This document shows, in pieces, positions 1-6,360 of a stretch of 15,963 bases of DNA; the stretch's first letter is position 1, and each line of letters begins with the position of its first letter. Source of the stretch: JAKQHY01 sp034429475 (GTDB lineage: Bacteria > Chloroflexota > Anaerolineae > B4-G1 > SLSP01); contig DAOUGD010000345.1 of assembly GCA_034429475.1 (NCBI GenBank), forward strand, positions 1 through 15,963, in the 5' to 3' direction. The notes beneath the pieces were generated by a model, which did not search any database, had not been told where the DNA came from, and saw only the letters and a list, made by a program, of their open reading frames with translations. A program made the position numbers and the translations under genes.

Positions 1-29
1 GTATTGCGCGCCCCCAAAACTCACAAAAA

Positions 30-38
30 TGTTATAAT
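30..38 (+). promoter_or_regulatory. Extended -10 promoter of the tRNA gene
   Basis: TGTTATAAT is a perfect TATAAT (33-38) preceded by the TG of an extended -10. It lies 8 bases before the tRNA 5' end. No good -35 sits at normal spacing: TTGCGC at 4-9 is 23 bases away. The extended -10 would compensate for this. The same 9-mer occurs before the cyclase gene at 7594-7602. Confidence 0.7.
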
Positions 39-46
39 ACCCGCAC

Positions 47-119
47 GCCCCCGTGGTTCAAGCGGATAGAACACAAACCTCCTAAGTTTGCTATCCCGGT
101 TCAAGTCCGGGCGGGGGTA
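47..119 (+). tRNA. tRNA-Arg (anticodon CCU)
   Basis: The cloverleaf can be folded by hand. The acceptor stem is 47-53 with 112-118 (GCCCCCG/CGGGGGT, including one G-U pair). The D arm is GTTC/GAAC. The anticodon stem CAAAC/GTTTG encloses the loop CTCCTAA with anticodon CCT. The T arm is CCCGG-TTCAAGT-CCGGG, and the discriminator is A119. The CCA end is not encoded (the next bases are CAA). This tRNA reads the AGG arginine codon. A promoter and a palindromic terminator flank it closely, so it is a single-gene transcription unit. Confidence 0.95.
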
Positions 120-120
120 C

Positions 121-156
121 AAAAGCCCTAAAGGTTGCGCAACCTTTAGGGCTTTT
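121..156. terminator. Perfect palindromic terminator after tRNA-Arg
   Basis: This is a 36-bp perfect palindrome with 18-base arms. It begins AAAAGCCC, ends GGGCTTTT, and has TTGCGCAA at the centre. It starts two bases after the tRNA discriminator and ends in a T run on both strands. It should stop the tRNA transcript and can also stop homoserine dehydrogenase transcripts arriving from the right. Confidence 0.9.
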
Positions 157-213
157 CTGTTGCAGACCCATGGGAAGGGTTTTCTCAGGAAGCTCTTACC
201 GATCTGGCGTGCT

Positions 214-265
214 CGTAATTCGTAATTCGTAATTCGTAATTCGTTTCCTAACTCCTCACTCCTAA
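214..265. repeat. Heptamer repeat island at the 3' end of hom
   Basis: Four exact tandem copies of CGTAATT occupy 214-241. After a short break, CTCCTCA (252-258) and CTCCTAA (259-265) follow. The second block overlaps the last codons and the stop codon (248-250, minus strand) of homoserine dehydrogenase. The CTCCTCA/CTCCTAA pair, with the same flanks, recurs at 5822-5842. Confidence 0.85.
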
Positions 266-1321
266 CTTGATAATATCTCCCAATACCCCCGCCGCCGTCA
301 CCTCGCGTCCCGCGCCCGGACCGGAGAGGGCCAGCGGCAGCGGATCGTAGCGGGCGGTGTGCAGGGCGATATAGTTCGCCGGCCCGCGCAACGCGCCGAG
401 CGCCCCCTCGCGGTCTACGGCGGTCAACCCCACCGTCCCCCCCTCCGGCGTCACGCGGGCGACGTAGCGCAGCACTTTGCCCTCCGCCTGCGCCGCCGCG
501 ACGCGGGCCGCGTAATCCGCATCCAGCGTGGAAGTCGCCGCCATAAAGTCGGCGACGGCAAGGCCGGCCAGTTCGGTGGTATACAGCGGCTCGACGGTCA
601 GATCGCGCTCTTCCAACGGCCAGCCGGCGGTGCGCGCCAGGATGAGGGCCTTGCGCGCCACATCCTTGCCGCTGAGATCGTCGCGCGGATCCGGTTCCGT
701 GTAGCCCAGCGCGCGCGCCTGCGCCACCGCCTGCGAGTATGGCACGCCGCGCTCCAATTCGGCGCACAGATAGCCGAGCGTGCCGCTGACGCAGCCTTCG
801 ATCAGCGTGACGCGGTCGCCGGTGTCTAGTAGATAATGAAGCGTTTCGATCACAGGCAGCCCCGCGCCCACCGTGACTTCGTACCGCAGGCGGGGATGCG
901 TGAGGAAGACCTGCGCCTCGGCCCACGGCCCGGCCAGCGGAATCTTGTTCGCCAGCGCCACCCCGCAGCCGGCGTCGAGCGCGGCGCGCAGGGTGGGGGT
1001 GGTCTTGGGGGAAGCGGTCAGGTCGGCGAGGATCGCGCCGGGCGGCAACACCGACGGCAGGTACGCCAGGGGATGCAAGTCCGGCAGCGCCGCGAGCGTC
1101 CCGCCGCCCCGCGTCGCCTCCAACGCGGCGTGGAGCGTCGCTTCGGGCAACCCGTCCGCGGCGTAGAGCAGCCCGCTCACGTCCGCCACACCGATGGGAA
1201 CCAGGCGCAGCCCCGCGCGTTCCGCCACCGTCTCGCGCGTCTCCAAAATCTGGCGGAGCAGCGTCCCGCCGATGTTGCCCAATCCCAGAAAAAACAGGGG
1301 AACAGAACGCAGCGTGTTCAT
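248..1321 (-). CDS. hom: Homoserine dehydrogenase
   Basis: Homoserine dehydrogenase (357 aa) makes homoserine from aspartate-4-semialdehyde with NAD(P)H, on the route to threonine and methionine. The N-terminal Rossmann motif GLGNIGG is at residues 13-19. The two lysines expected in the active site are K126 (in ANK) and K224 (in SGKDVARKALILAR). The GYTEPDPRDDLSG block at 206-218 is a family signature. There is no aspartokinase part and no C-terminal ACT domain, so it resembles the monofunctional short form (yeast Hom6-like, or the dehydrogenase half of ThrA). The ATG at 1321 has GGAGG seven bases upstream. The family usually ends near the GDII motif (348-351). Here LGVRS and the stop are added by the heptamer repeat. 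No other pathway gene lies beside it. Cytoplasmic. Confidence 0.95.
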   Translation of the reverse strand: MNTLRSVPLFFLGLGNIGGTLLRQILETRETVAERAGLRLVPIGVADVSGLLYAADGLPEATLHAALEATRGGGTLAALPDLHPLAYLPSVLPPGAILADLTASPKTTPTLRAALDAGCGVALANKIPLAGPWAEAQVFLTHPRLRYEVTVGAGLPVIETLHYLLDTGDRVTLIEGCVSGTLGYLCAELERGVPYSQAVAQARALGYTEPDPRDDLSGKDVARKALILARTAGWPLEERDLTVEPLYTTELAGLAVADFMAATSTLDADYAARVAAAQAEGKVLRYVARVTPEGGTVGLTAVDREGALGALRGPANYIALHTARYDPLPLALSGPGAGREVTAAGVLGDIIKLGVRS

Positions 1322-1413
1322 TTTGAGGCCTCCAATGAGTTCGTATTGCGTAAGTATTGTACTCTCTGTCGGGAATTTGCAAAGGTTGGAAGTGGAGATA
1401 AGATCAGGGAAGC

Positions 1414-1449
1414 TGGAAACTTGAAGTTGGAAACTCGTTACTCGTTACT
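1414..1449. repeat. Heptamer repeat island upstream of the gene remnant
   Basis: The units TGGAAAC, TTGAAGT and TGGAAAC (1414-1434) are followed after one base by two copies of CGTTACT (1436-1449). The island lies between the homoserine dehydrogenase start and the coding remnant at 1451-1636. It marks the left breakpoint of that remnant. Confidence 0.65.
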
Positions 1450-1450
1450 C

Positions 1451-1636
1451 ATTGCGCAGCTCAAGGCAACGGCCTTCTTCTGCACCGGCGAATCCCCGAC
1501 GAATGAGCTGGTGTTTGAATTGCTGCAACAGGCGTCCGGCAAGACGTCGAAGGCCACGCATACCTTCCACGCGCCGAAAGTGATCGCGGATGAGTTTATG
1601 CCGCAGGTTGAGGAGTTTTTGGAGACGCTTGAGTGA
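1451..1636 (+). pseudogene. C-terminal remnant of an unidentified gene
   Basis: About 60 codons stay open up to TGA at 1634-1636, with GC-rich third positions typical of real coding sequence (for example gcc ttc ttc tgc acc ggc). From K at 1463 the peptide starts KATAFFCTGESPTNELVFE and ends in an acidic helix-like tail, MPQVEEFLETLE. No start codon with a ribosome binding site precedes it. The frame runs upstream into heptamer repeats and then antisense to hom, where coding is not credible. The likely reading is a 5'-truncated gene. The strand-loop-helix pattern could be the end of a small flavodoxin-like alpha/beta domain, but that is a guess. No family is assigned. Confidence 0.5.
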
Positions 1637-1688
1637 AAATTCTTGTGAGATTCGCCATGAGCTTATTTTACAAGTAATGTTTTTTATG

Positions 1689-1716
1689 TTGCAAAAATTA
1701 AAAATTTGTATAAAAT
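1689..1716 (+). promoter_or_regulatory. Promoter of the small hypothetical gene
   Basis: In a conspicuously AT-rich stretch, TTGCAA (1689-1694) lies 16 bases before TAAAAT (1711-1716, five of six consensus bases). The predicted transcript starts near 1723, with a leader of about 65 bases before the ATG at 1790. Confidence 0.5.
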
Positions 1717-1789
1717 AAGAATTGTACGCAAGAGTAAAATTGAGTTTGTCTACAGCGTACAATATCGAAGGTTATATAAGGAGTGCAAT

Positions 1790-2116
1790 ATGCCTGGAAC
1801 AACCGTTGAAGTTGGACCTCATACTTATTACGTTGAGGATCTAGTGAATGGGGCTAAGGGCGCCAAATCAAGGGGGGAGGAATTTCGTATCAAAATAGTC
1901 GCACCTTGCCACGATCACGTCAGGTTCACTGCTGCTGCTGAGGCCGGCGCTAATATCGAAGTCTGTGAGGCTTCTCACTTTGACTGGACTTGGCTAGAAG
2001 AAATTGCAAAAGGGGTGCAAATAGGTGGTGGGAAGCTAATAGTTCATGGGCATTATGATAACCATCAACGCGAGGCCATTAGAGCCAAAGCACCTGGACG
2101 AGTGACATTTGAGTGA
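1790..2116 (+). CDS. Hypothetical protein, 108 aa, AT-richer than neighbours
   Basis: The start MPGTTVEVGPHTYYVEDLVNG is chosen because AAGGAG (1778-1783) stands six bases before this ATG. An in-frame ATG at 1706 lies inside the promoter region and has no ribosome binding site. The protein is soluble, with no signal peptide or membrane segment. It is rich in His, Cys, Asp and Trp in its middle (APCHDHVRF, then CEASHFDWTWLEE). The end GGGKLIVHGHYDN...GRVTFE looks like strand-helix-strand. Base composition is more AT-rich than in the flanking genes, and it has its own promoter. Both suggest transfer or a stand-alone cargo gene. I do not recognise the family and assign no function. Confidence 0.75.
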   Translation: MPGTTVEVGPHTYYVEDLVNGAKGAKSRGEEFRIKIVAPCHDHVRFTAAAEAGANIEVCEASHFDWTWLEEIAKGVQIGGGKLIVHGHYDNHQREAIRAKAPGRVTFE

Positions 2117-2144
2117 CACCCTTGTGGTTGACCGGTGCGTCGCA

Positions 2145-2172
2145 CTTCAACTATCCAACTTCTAATATCCCA
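2145..2172. repeat. Heptamer island at the 3' end of the URO-D-like gene
   Basis: Four related 7-mers lie end to end: CTTCAAC, TATCCAA, CTTCTAA, TATCCCA (an A-B-A'-B' pattern). The stop codon of the URO-D-like gene (2162-2164 on the minus strand) lies within the third unit and the final GY codons within the fourth. Confidence 0.7.
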
Positions 2173-3331
2173 TACACTCCCGATACACCTCCACTGCATA
2201 CCGGTAACTCTCATATCGGGTATTCGGCGAAATCGAGTGATCTGACGCGAACACCAGCCGCGCGCCGCGCGCTTTCATCCCCTCGATGTAGGCCGTGACC
2301 TCGCGGCGGATGATGTCCCGGTCGTTGGTCTCGAAGACGCGGGTGTCCAGCCCGCCGACGAAGGCCAGTTTGTCCCCGTACTGTTCCGCGAAGGCGAACG
2401 GATCGTTGCCTTTCGCCTTGCGCTCCATCGGATTCAGTCCATCGAAGCCGGCCTCTACGATGAGGGGCAGCGCCTGGACTGTGCTCCCGCAGGTGTGCAG
2501 GACGACGGGCAGGTCGTAACTGTGGAAGAAGGCCACCAGTTCGGTGTAGTACGGGAAAATCAATTCGGCGAAGACTTTGGGCGACGCGAACAGGCCGTTC
2601 TTGTAACCCATGTCCTCGTAGAGCCAGACGCCGTTGGGCAAGCCGACAGTCTCAAAAATATAGGTGAAAGCCCGCTTGTACAGGTCGGTGTAGACGCGGT
2701 TGAAGTCGTGCATCCAGGCCGGGTCGAGCAGCAGGCTTTGGTAGAGGGTGAGGTCGCCCATGCTCTTGCGCGCCAGCTCCCAGATGAAGAGGTGCCCGTA
2801 ATGGACCCAGCGATCCTTCCCAGCGAGGGATGCGACGCTCTTGCGCATCTCCGGCACGTCCACGCGCGCCGGGTCCCAGGCGACGACATGCGGGCGGTAG
2901 TCGCGTTCCCATACCTCGCGGGAGGTCATGCGGAAGTCCATGTGCTCCGGCGTGCCGGACTTGTGCTTCCAATATTTGAACGACGCGCCGGCCCCGTCGC
3001 GCCGCACGTCCCACTCGGCGGTTTCTTCCACCAGTTCGTCGTAGCCGCGCAGCGGCGCCACGTCGAACCACGGGCCGATGCCCACCATGTCGTAGCCGAA
3101 ATGCTCCCAGGCCGGCACCGGCTCCACGTATTCCCCGGCGACGGCCACATCATCCCAGCGGCCATCGGCGGGACGCCAAAATTTATCCCCCGGCTCTTTG
3201 TAGACCATGCGCGTGGGATAGCCTTGCTGCACCCACGCCGCCATCGCATCGGGCCACGGGCTGTCCATCAAGCCGACGCGGTCGGCTTTTTTGCCGCGCA
3301 ATAGCGCATCTATCACTTCAAATGATGTCAT
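2162..3331 (-). CDS. URO-D/MtaA-like family protein
   Basis: The 389-aa protein has a uroporphyrinogen decarboxylase fold (URO-D superfamily). The superfamily includes HemE and the methyl/corrinoid proteins MtaA and CmuA. Visible landmarks, counted from the ATG, are WLYEDMGYKNG near 236, LHTCGST near 278 (a His-x-Cys pair like the zinc site of MtaA-type proteins), FVGGLDTR near 324 and FASDHSISPN near 361. The N-terminal arginine-rich signature of true HemE is absent, so heme synthesis is not claimed. The substrate is unknown; methyl transfer or demethylation is possible. The ATG at 3331 has GGGAGA nine bases upstream. A GTG at 3334 directly before it is an alternative. It is the most downstream of five co-directional genes. 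Cytoplasmic. Confidence 0.85.
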   Translation of the reverse strand: MTSFEVIDALLRGKKADRVGLMDSPWPDAMAAWVQQGYPTRMVYKEPGDKFWRPADGRWDDVAVAGEYVEPVPAWEHFGYDMVGIGPWFDVAPLRGYDELVEETAEWDVRRDGAGASFKYWKHKSGTPEHMDFRMTSREVWERDYRPHVVAWDPARVDVPEMRKSVASLAGKDRWVHYGHLFIWELARKSMGDLTLYQSLLLDPAWMHDFNRVYTDLYKRAFTYIFETVGLPNGVWLYEDMGYKNGLFASPKVFAELIFPYYTELVAFFHSYDLPVVLHTCGSTVQALPLIVEAGFDGLNPMERKAKGNDPFAFAEQYGDKLAFVGGLDTRVFETNDRDIIRREVTAYIEGMKARGARLVFASDHSISPNTRYESYRYAVEVYRECMGY

Positions 3332-3360
3332 CACTGATCTTCTCCCAAAAAAGATGCTTA

Positions 3361-3433
3361 ACGCAAAGACGCAAAGTCACAAAGACGCAAAGGAATTAGA
3401 AAATAGCGTCTTTGCGTCTTTGCGCCTTTGCGT
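3361..3433. repeat. Inverted octamer repeat (ACGCAAAG type)
   Basis: Four tandem 8-mers, ACGCAAAG with one variant TCACAAAG, occupy 3361-3392. Three inverted copies (CTTTGCGT, with one CTTTGCGC) follow at 3410-3433 across a 17-base spacer. The arms can pair into a long hairpin. It sits between the dinB-like stop (3448) and the ribosome binding site of the URO-D-like gene (3341-3346). It would therefore fold in the leader of the latter if the two genes are co-transcribed. No promoter is evident in the gap. Confidence 0.9.
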
Positions 3434-3447
3434 TGAAATCTTTGTCT

Positions 3448-3933
3448 TTATCCCTGCTCATCAAAGTGCTTCAAGCCCATGTTGCGGATTTGCGCGATGT
3501 GGTAGGTGTCGTGGGTGGTCATCCAGGCGATGGTTTCGGCCCAGGTGCAGCCAAACACCATTTTCTCGCTGAGTTTTTCCGCCGGGAAGGTGCGCAGCGC
3601 CGCCACGTAAGCGTTGTGGATGCTATCCATCGTGGCGAGCACGGCTTCCCAGGCGGCTTGCGTGAGAGCTTCCGGCAGGGGCGCCCAGTCGGCTTGGGGG
3701 GGGTAGGGGTAGTCTGGCAGCCCGGGCGCGTTCATTACCGCCGCCAGCTCATATTTCCAGTACAGCAGATGCAGCATGATGCCCCACACAGAATAACCCT
3801 CGTAGGTGGCGGTGGACGTGACTTCCTCCAGTGTCAAGCTGTCGAGCATTTTCCGCAACGACGGGCCGTTGAACGATCCGCCGTGGTATTCTCTCTCCGT
3901 CGTCTCAATGATCACTGCTAAATATTCGTTCAT
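3448..3933 (-). CDS. DinB-family protein
   Basis: The 161-aa protein has the length of a single DinB four-helix bundle, a fold shared by metal-binding thiol transferases (bacillithiol and mycothiol S-transferases) and many uncharacterised damage-induced proteins. The expected three-histidine metal site is visible: H55 (in IMLHLLYW) and the pair H141/H145 (in THDTYHIAQI). The ATG at 3933 is chosen because AAAGGAG precedes it by four bases. An upstream extension would enter the GH2 terminator region. It is not the DinB polymerase. Thiol-dependent detoxification is a family-level inference. It lies downstream of the GH2 gene but is separated from it by that gene's terminator hairpin. Confidence 0.85.
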   Translation of the reverse strand: MNEYLAVIIETTEREYHGGSFNGPSLRKMLDSLTLEEVTSTATYEGYSVWGIMLHLLYWKYELAAVMNAPGLPDYPYPPQADWAPLPEALTQAAWEAVLATMDSIHNAYVAALRTFPAEKLSEKMVFGCTWAETIAWMTTHDTYHIAQIRNMGLKHFDEQG

Positions 3934-3963
3934 GGGTCTCCTTTCTATGGTGATTGAGGGGAA

Positions 3964-4002
3964 TGTTTTTCGTTGGCGGGTATCGCCCGCCAACGAAAAA
4001 CA
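3964..4002 (-). terminator. Rho-independent terminator after the GH2 gene
   Basis: A perfect 17-bp stem (3964-3980 with 3986-4002) closes a 5-base loop. Read on the minus strand it begins TGTTTTTCGTTGGCGGG and ends in CGAAAAACA; the plus strand carries the matching T run. It starts 7 bases after the GH2 stop codon. The T tract on the minus strand is short, but stem strength and position fit a terminator or 3'-end stabiliser. Confidence 0.8.
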
Positions 4003-4009
4003 TACTTGT

Positions 4010-5746
4010 TTACTTCCTGGATCTACTGAAAATGCGCTTGATGCGCGCCATGTCGAACTTTTCCGTCCGGTCGTAGTTGTAAACGCCGTTTTGCTCCTGC
4101 TCCACGTCTGTCAGTTGGGTGTAGCAATAACCGACGATGTGATCGAAGCCGAGGATCACGTCGGTCAGCCCTTCCAGGCGCGTGTAAAACTCCTCAAGCG
4201 TCTGCGGCGCGTCGCCGTAGCCCCAGGAGTTTTCGGCGTAGACCCGCTCGGCGCTGGGAATCCACTTGATGCCGCCGTACTCGTCCACGAGGTAAGGCTG
4301 GCCGACGTAGGGCGCTTCGCGGTCGGGGAAGTTGCGGAAAGGGCCGTGCTCCGGCAGCGGCGTGAATTCCTTCCGCAGGAGGGCCGGGTCTTGCTGATAG
4401 TTGTGGACCGTCCACAGGTCGGTGTCTACGTGGACGTAACCGCTGGCGTCGTTGACCGGGCGCGTGGCGTCGAGGTCGCGCGTGAGCTGCGCCGCGTCGG
4501 CGTGCAGGCGATAGTGCTGTCGTGTGTCGCCGACATCGTGCGTCTCGTTGAAGGGCGTCCAGGCGATGATCGAGGGATGATTGCGGTCGCGCGTGACGAT
4601 TTCGCGCCATTCCGCCAGGAAGTTGCGCGCGCTGACCACGTCCTTCACATCCATCCCCCAGCTCGACGACTCGCCCCAGGTCAGATAGCCGAGGCTGTCC
4701 GCCCAATAGTGGAAGCGCTCCTCGAACACCTTCTGGTGCAGCCGCGCCCCGTTGAACCCTGCCGCCAGCGCAAGTTCGATGTCGCGCTTGAGTGCTGCGT
4801 CGCTGGGCGCCGTCCAGATGCCATCCGGGTAGAAGCCCTGGTCAAGCACGAGGCGCAGGTAAATTGGCTCGTTGTTGAGGAAAATGCGGTTGCCCTCGAT
4901 GTGGATTTTGCGCAGCCCGGCGTAACTTGTCACCGTATCCACCACCACGCCGCCGTCCAGCACCTCCAACACCAGGTCGTACAGGAACGGCGACGCCGGC
5001 GACCACAGCTTGGGCGCGACGACCGGCAAGGTGACGGGGACGCCATTGGCGGCGACGCTCTCGACCTGGCTGATGACCACATCGTTCACTTTCAGCGTGG
5101 CGCGGAAGCGCAGCCTTGCCTTGAGCGCGTAGAAACGCGGCGCGACGATGAAACGCGCGCCGTCCACGTCGGGCGTGATCTGCACGTCCCGCAGACCCCA
5201 CTCGGCCACCGCCTCCATCCACACCGTTTGCCAGATGCCGGTGGTTCGGGTATACAGGCAGCCGAACGACTTGAAGTCCGGACACTGTTTACCGCTCGGC
5301 TGGATACCGGAGCGCACTTCGTCGCGCACGTAGACGACGAGGTTGTGGGCCGCGCCGGGCTGGACGTGGCGTGTGATGTCGTAGCTGAACGACGCCGTTC
5401 CGCCCCAATGCCGCCCCACCGATTGCCCGTCAATGAAGATTTCGCTCTCGTAGTCCACCGCGCCGAAGTGCAGCACCACGCGCTTCCCGGCCCAATCCGC
5501 CGGAATCGCCAACTGGCGGTGATACCACATCGTTTCAATGAAATCCTTATGGTTGACGCCGGAAAGCTTGCTTTCGGGGCAGAAGGGGACGAGAATCTCT
5601 TCTGGGAAACCAATGCTCTCTGCAAAGCCGCGCTGTCTCCCGGACTTGCCCAAGTCAAAAGTATACGTCCACGGGCCGTTCAAATTCACCCACGCCTCGC
5701 GCACGAACTGCGGGCGGGGATATTCGGGTCTGGGTTGTTTTGTCAC
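4010..5746 (-). CDS. Glycoside hydrolase family 2 protein
   Basis: The 578-aa protein is a GH2 enzyme (beta-galactosidase, glucuronidase or mannosidase class). In order it has a sugar-binding jelly roll (about 15-180: NLNGPWTYTFDLG, WYHRQ, HFGAVDYESEIFIDG, WGGTASFSYDIT), an immunoglobulin-like domain (about 185-280) and a TIM barrel (about 285-575). The acid/base glutamate is E401 in WTPFNETHD and the nucleophile is E489 in LVDEYGG. No signal peptide is present, so it acts inside the cell on imported oligosaccharides. The start is GTG at 5746 with AAGGAG five bases upstream. It is shorter than LacZ and lacks its domain 5. Exact sugar specificity cannot be read from the sequence. Confidence 0.93.
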   Translation of the reverse strand: MTKQPRPEYPRPQFVREAWVNLNGPWTYTFDLGKSGRQRGFAESIGFPEEILVPFCPESKLSGVNHKDFIETMWYHRQLAIPADWAGKRVVLHFGAVDYESEIFIDGQSVGRHWGGTASFSYDITRHVQPGAAHNLVVYVRDEVRSGIQPSGKQCPDFKSFGCLYTRTTGIWQTVWMEAVAEWGLRDVQITPDVDGARFIVAPRFYALKARLRFRATLKVNDVVISQVESVAANGVPVTLPVVAPKLWSPASPFLYDLVLEVLDGGVVVDTVTSYAGLRKIHIEGNRIFLNNEPIYLRLVLDQGFYPDGIWTAPSDAALKRDIELALAAGFNGARLHQKVFEERFHYWADSLGYLTWGESSSWGMDVKDVVSARNFLAEWREIVTRDRNHPSIIAWTPFNETHDVGDTRQHYRLHADAAQLTRDLDATRPVNDASGYVHVDTDLWTVHNYQQDPALLRKEFTPLPEHGPFRNFPDREAPYVGQPYLVDEYGGIKWIPSAERVYAENSWGYGDAPQTLEEFYTRLEGLTDVILGFDHIVGYCYTQLTDVEQEQNGVYNYDRTEKFDMARIKRIFSRSRK

Positions 5747-5768
5747 AGTGTCTCCTTATAAAAATTGA

Positions 5769-5845
5769 GGTTGTGGGTTAGGGGTTGTGGGTTCGCTGAT
5801 CCGCTGATTCGCTACTCCTCACTCCTAACTCCTCACTCCTAACTC
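5769..5845. repeat. Composite heptamer island between the VOC and GH2 genes
   Basis: Four 7-mers of the GGTTGTG/GGTTAGG type occupy 5769-5796. Two 8-mers, TGATCCGC and TGATTCGC, occupy 5797-5812. Alternating CTCCTCA and CTCCTAA units fill 5815-5842. The stop codon of the VOC gene (5839-5841, minus strand) lies inside the last unit. The alternating block matches the one at 248-267. Confidence 0.85.
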
Positions 5846-6243
5846 GCCAAATGCGGCCCCTGCCAGCTTTCCGGCGTGTATTGGTGCAGCTCGATCCGGT
5901 TGCCGTCGGGGTCGGTGATCCACGCCTGGTAACTTTGGTCGCGGCCCAGCTTGATCGGGCCGATTTCGACGCCGCGCGCCAGCAAGGTCTGCACGGTGGC
6001 CTCGATGTCGTCCACTTCCAGGCAGAGGTGGCGGAATGATTGCCCTTCGGCCGGCGCGGCCAATTGGCCTTCAAACAATTCGATGAAGTTGCGCCCTCCG
6101 ACGTGCAGGTAAATCCCGAAGCGCCGCCCTTCCTCGTTGGTGAAGTCGAAGGCCGGCTTCAGCCCCAGGTCATCCCGGTAAAACTGCAACGCGCGTTCCA
6201 AATCACCGACCGTGAAACAGGCGTGAGCCAAATTGGTGATCAT
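5839..6243 (-). CDS. VOC-family protein (glyoxalase I-like)
   Basis: The 134-aa protein has the length of a two-module vicinal-oxygen-chelate protein. The four metal ligands expected for glyoxalase I are in place: H7 (LAHACFTV), E55 (FIELFEG), H72 (FRHLCLEV) and E118 (GNRIELHQY). The ending DPDGNRIELHQYTPESW is typical of lactoylglutathione lyase-like members. The probable role is methylglyoxal or thiol-adduct detoxification, but VOC proteins vary widely in substrate. The ATG at 6243 has AAGGAG six bases upstream. The last residues HLAS and the stop run into the heptamer repeat. Cytoplasmic. Confidence 0.9.
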   Translation of the reverse strand: MITNLAHACFTVGDLERALQFYRDDLGLKPAFDFTNEEGRRFGIYLHVGGRNFIELFEGQLAAPAEGQSFRHLCLEVDDIEATVQTLLARGVEIGPIKLGRDQSYQAWITDPDGNRIELHQYTPESWQGPHLAS

Positions 6244-6270
6244 AAGTATCTCCTTAAAATTGTGAAATTT

Positions 6271-6360
6271 GATGCGGGATGCAAGATGCAGGATACAGGA
6301 TCAAGATGCAGGATGCAGGCTTCTTGCTTCTTGCTTCTTGCCTCTTGCCTCTTGCCTCTT
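6271..6360. repeat. 13-unit heptamer array between the Gfo/Idh and VOC genes
   Basis: Ninety bases are built almost purely of 7-mers. Seven units are of the GATGCAG type (GATGCGG, GATGCAA, GATACAG and one 6-base GATCAA variant; 6271-6318). Three GCTTCTT (6319-6339) and three GCCTCTT (6340-6360) follow. The last two bases belong to the stop codon of the Gfo/Idh gene (6359-6361). Base composition changes from G/A-rich to C/T-rich in the middle. Confidence 0.92.

Noticed and set aside
47..156. tRNA-Arg as an attachment site of an integrated element
   Set aside because: No integrase and no repeated copy of the tRNA 3' end is visible in the window; a normal terminator follows the tRNA.
21..1382. 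A 453-codon minus-strand frame overlapping hom and the tRNA
   Set aside because: It runs through the tRNA gene, the terminator and repeats, has an Arg/Gly/Ala-rich shadow composition, and overlaps the well-supported homoserine dehydrogenase in another frame.
2162..3331. Calling the URO-D-like gene hemE
   Set aside because: The N-terminal arginine-containing signature of uroporphyrinogen decarboxylase is missing, and the HTCGST and YEDMGYKNG blocks point to the MtaA/URO-D-like branch.
3448..3933. DNA polymerase IV (dinB)
   Set aside because: The product is a 161-aa four-helix DinB-fold protein with three histidines. It is unrelated to the Y-family polymerase with the same historical name.
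3806..5761. A 651-codon open frame on the plus strand opposite the GH2 gene
   Set aside because: It mirrors the GH2 gene, which has complete catalytic motifs and a good ribosome binding site. The antisense frame has no start signal and no recognisable domain; long antisense frames are common at this GC content.
6271..6360. CRISPR array
   Set aside because: The units are 7 bp, contiguous and without spacers; no cas gene is present.
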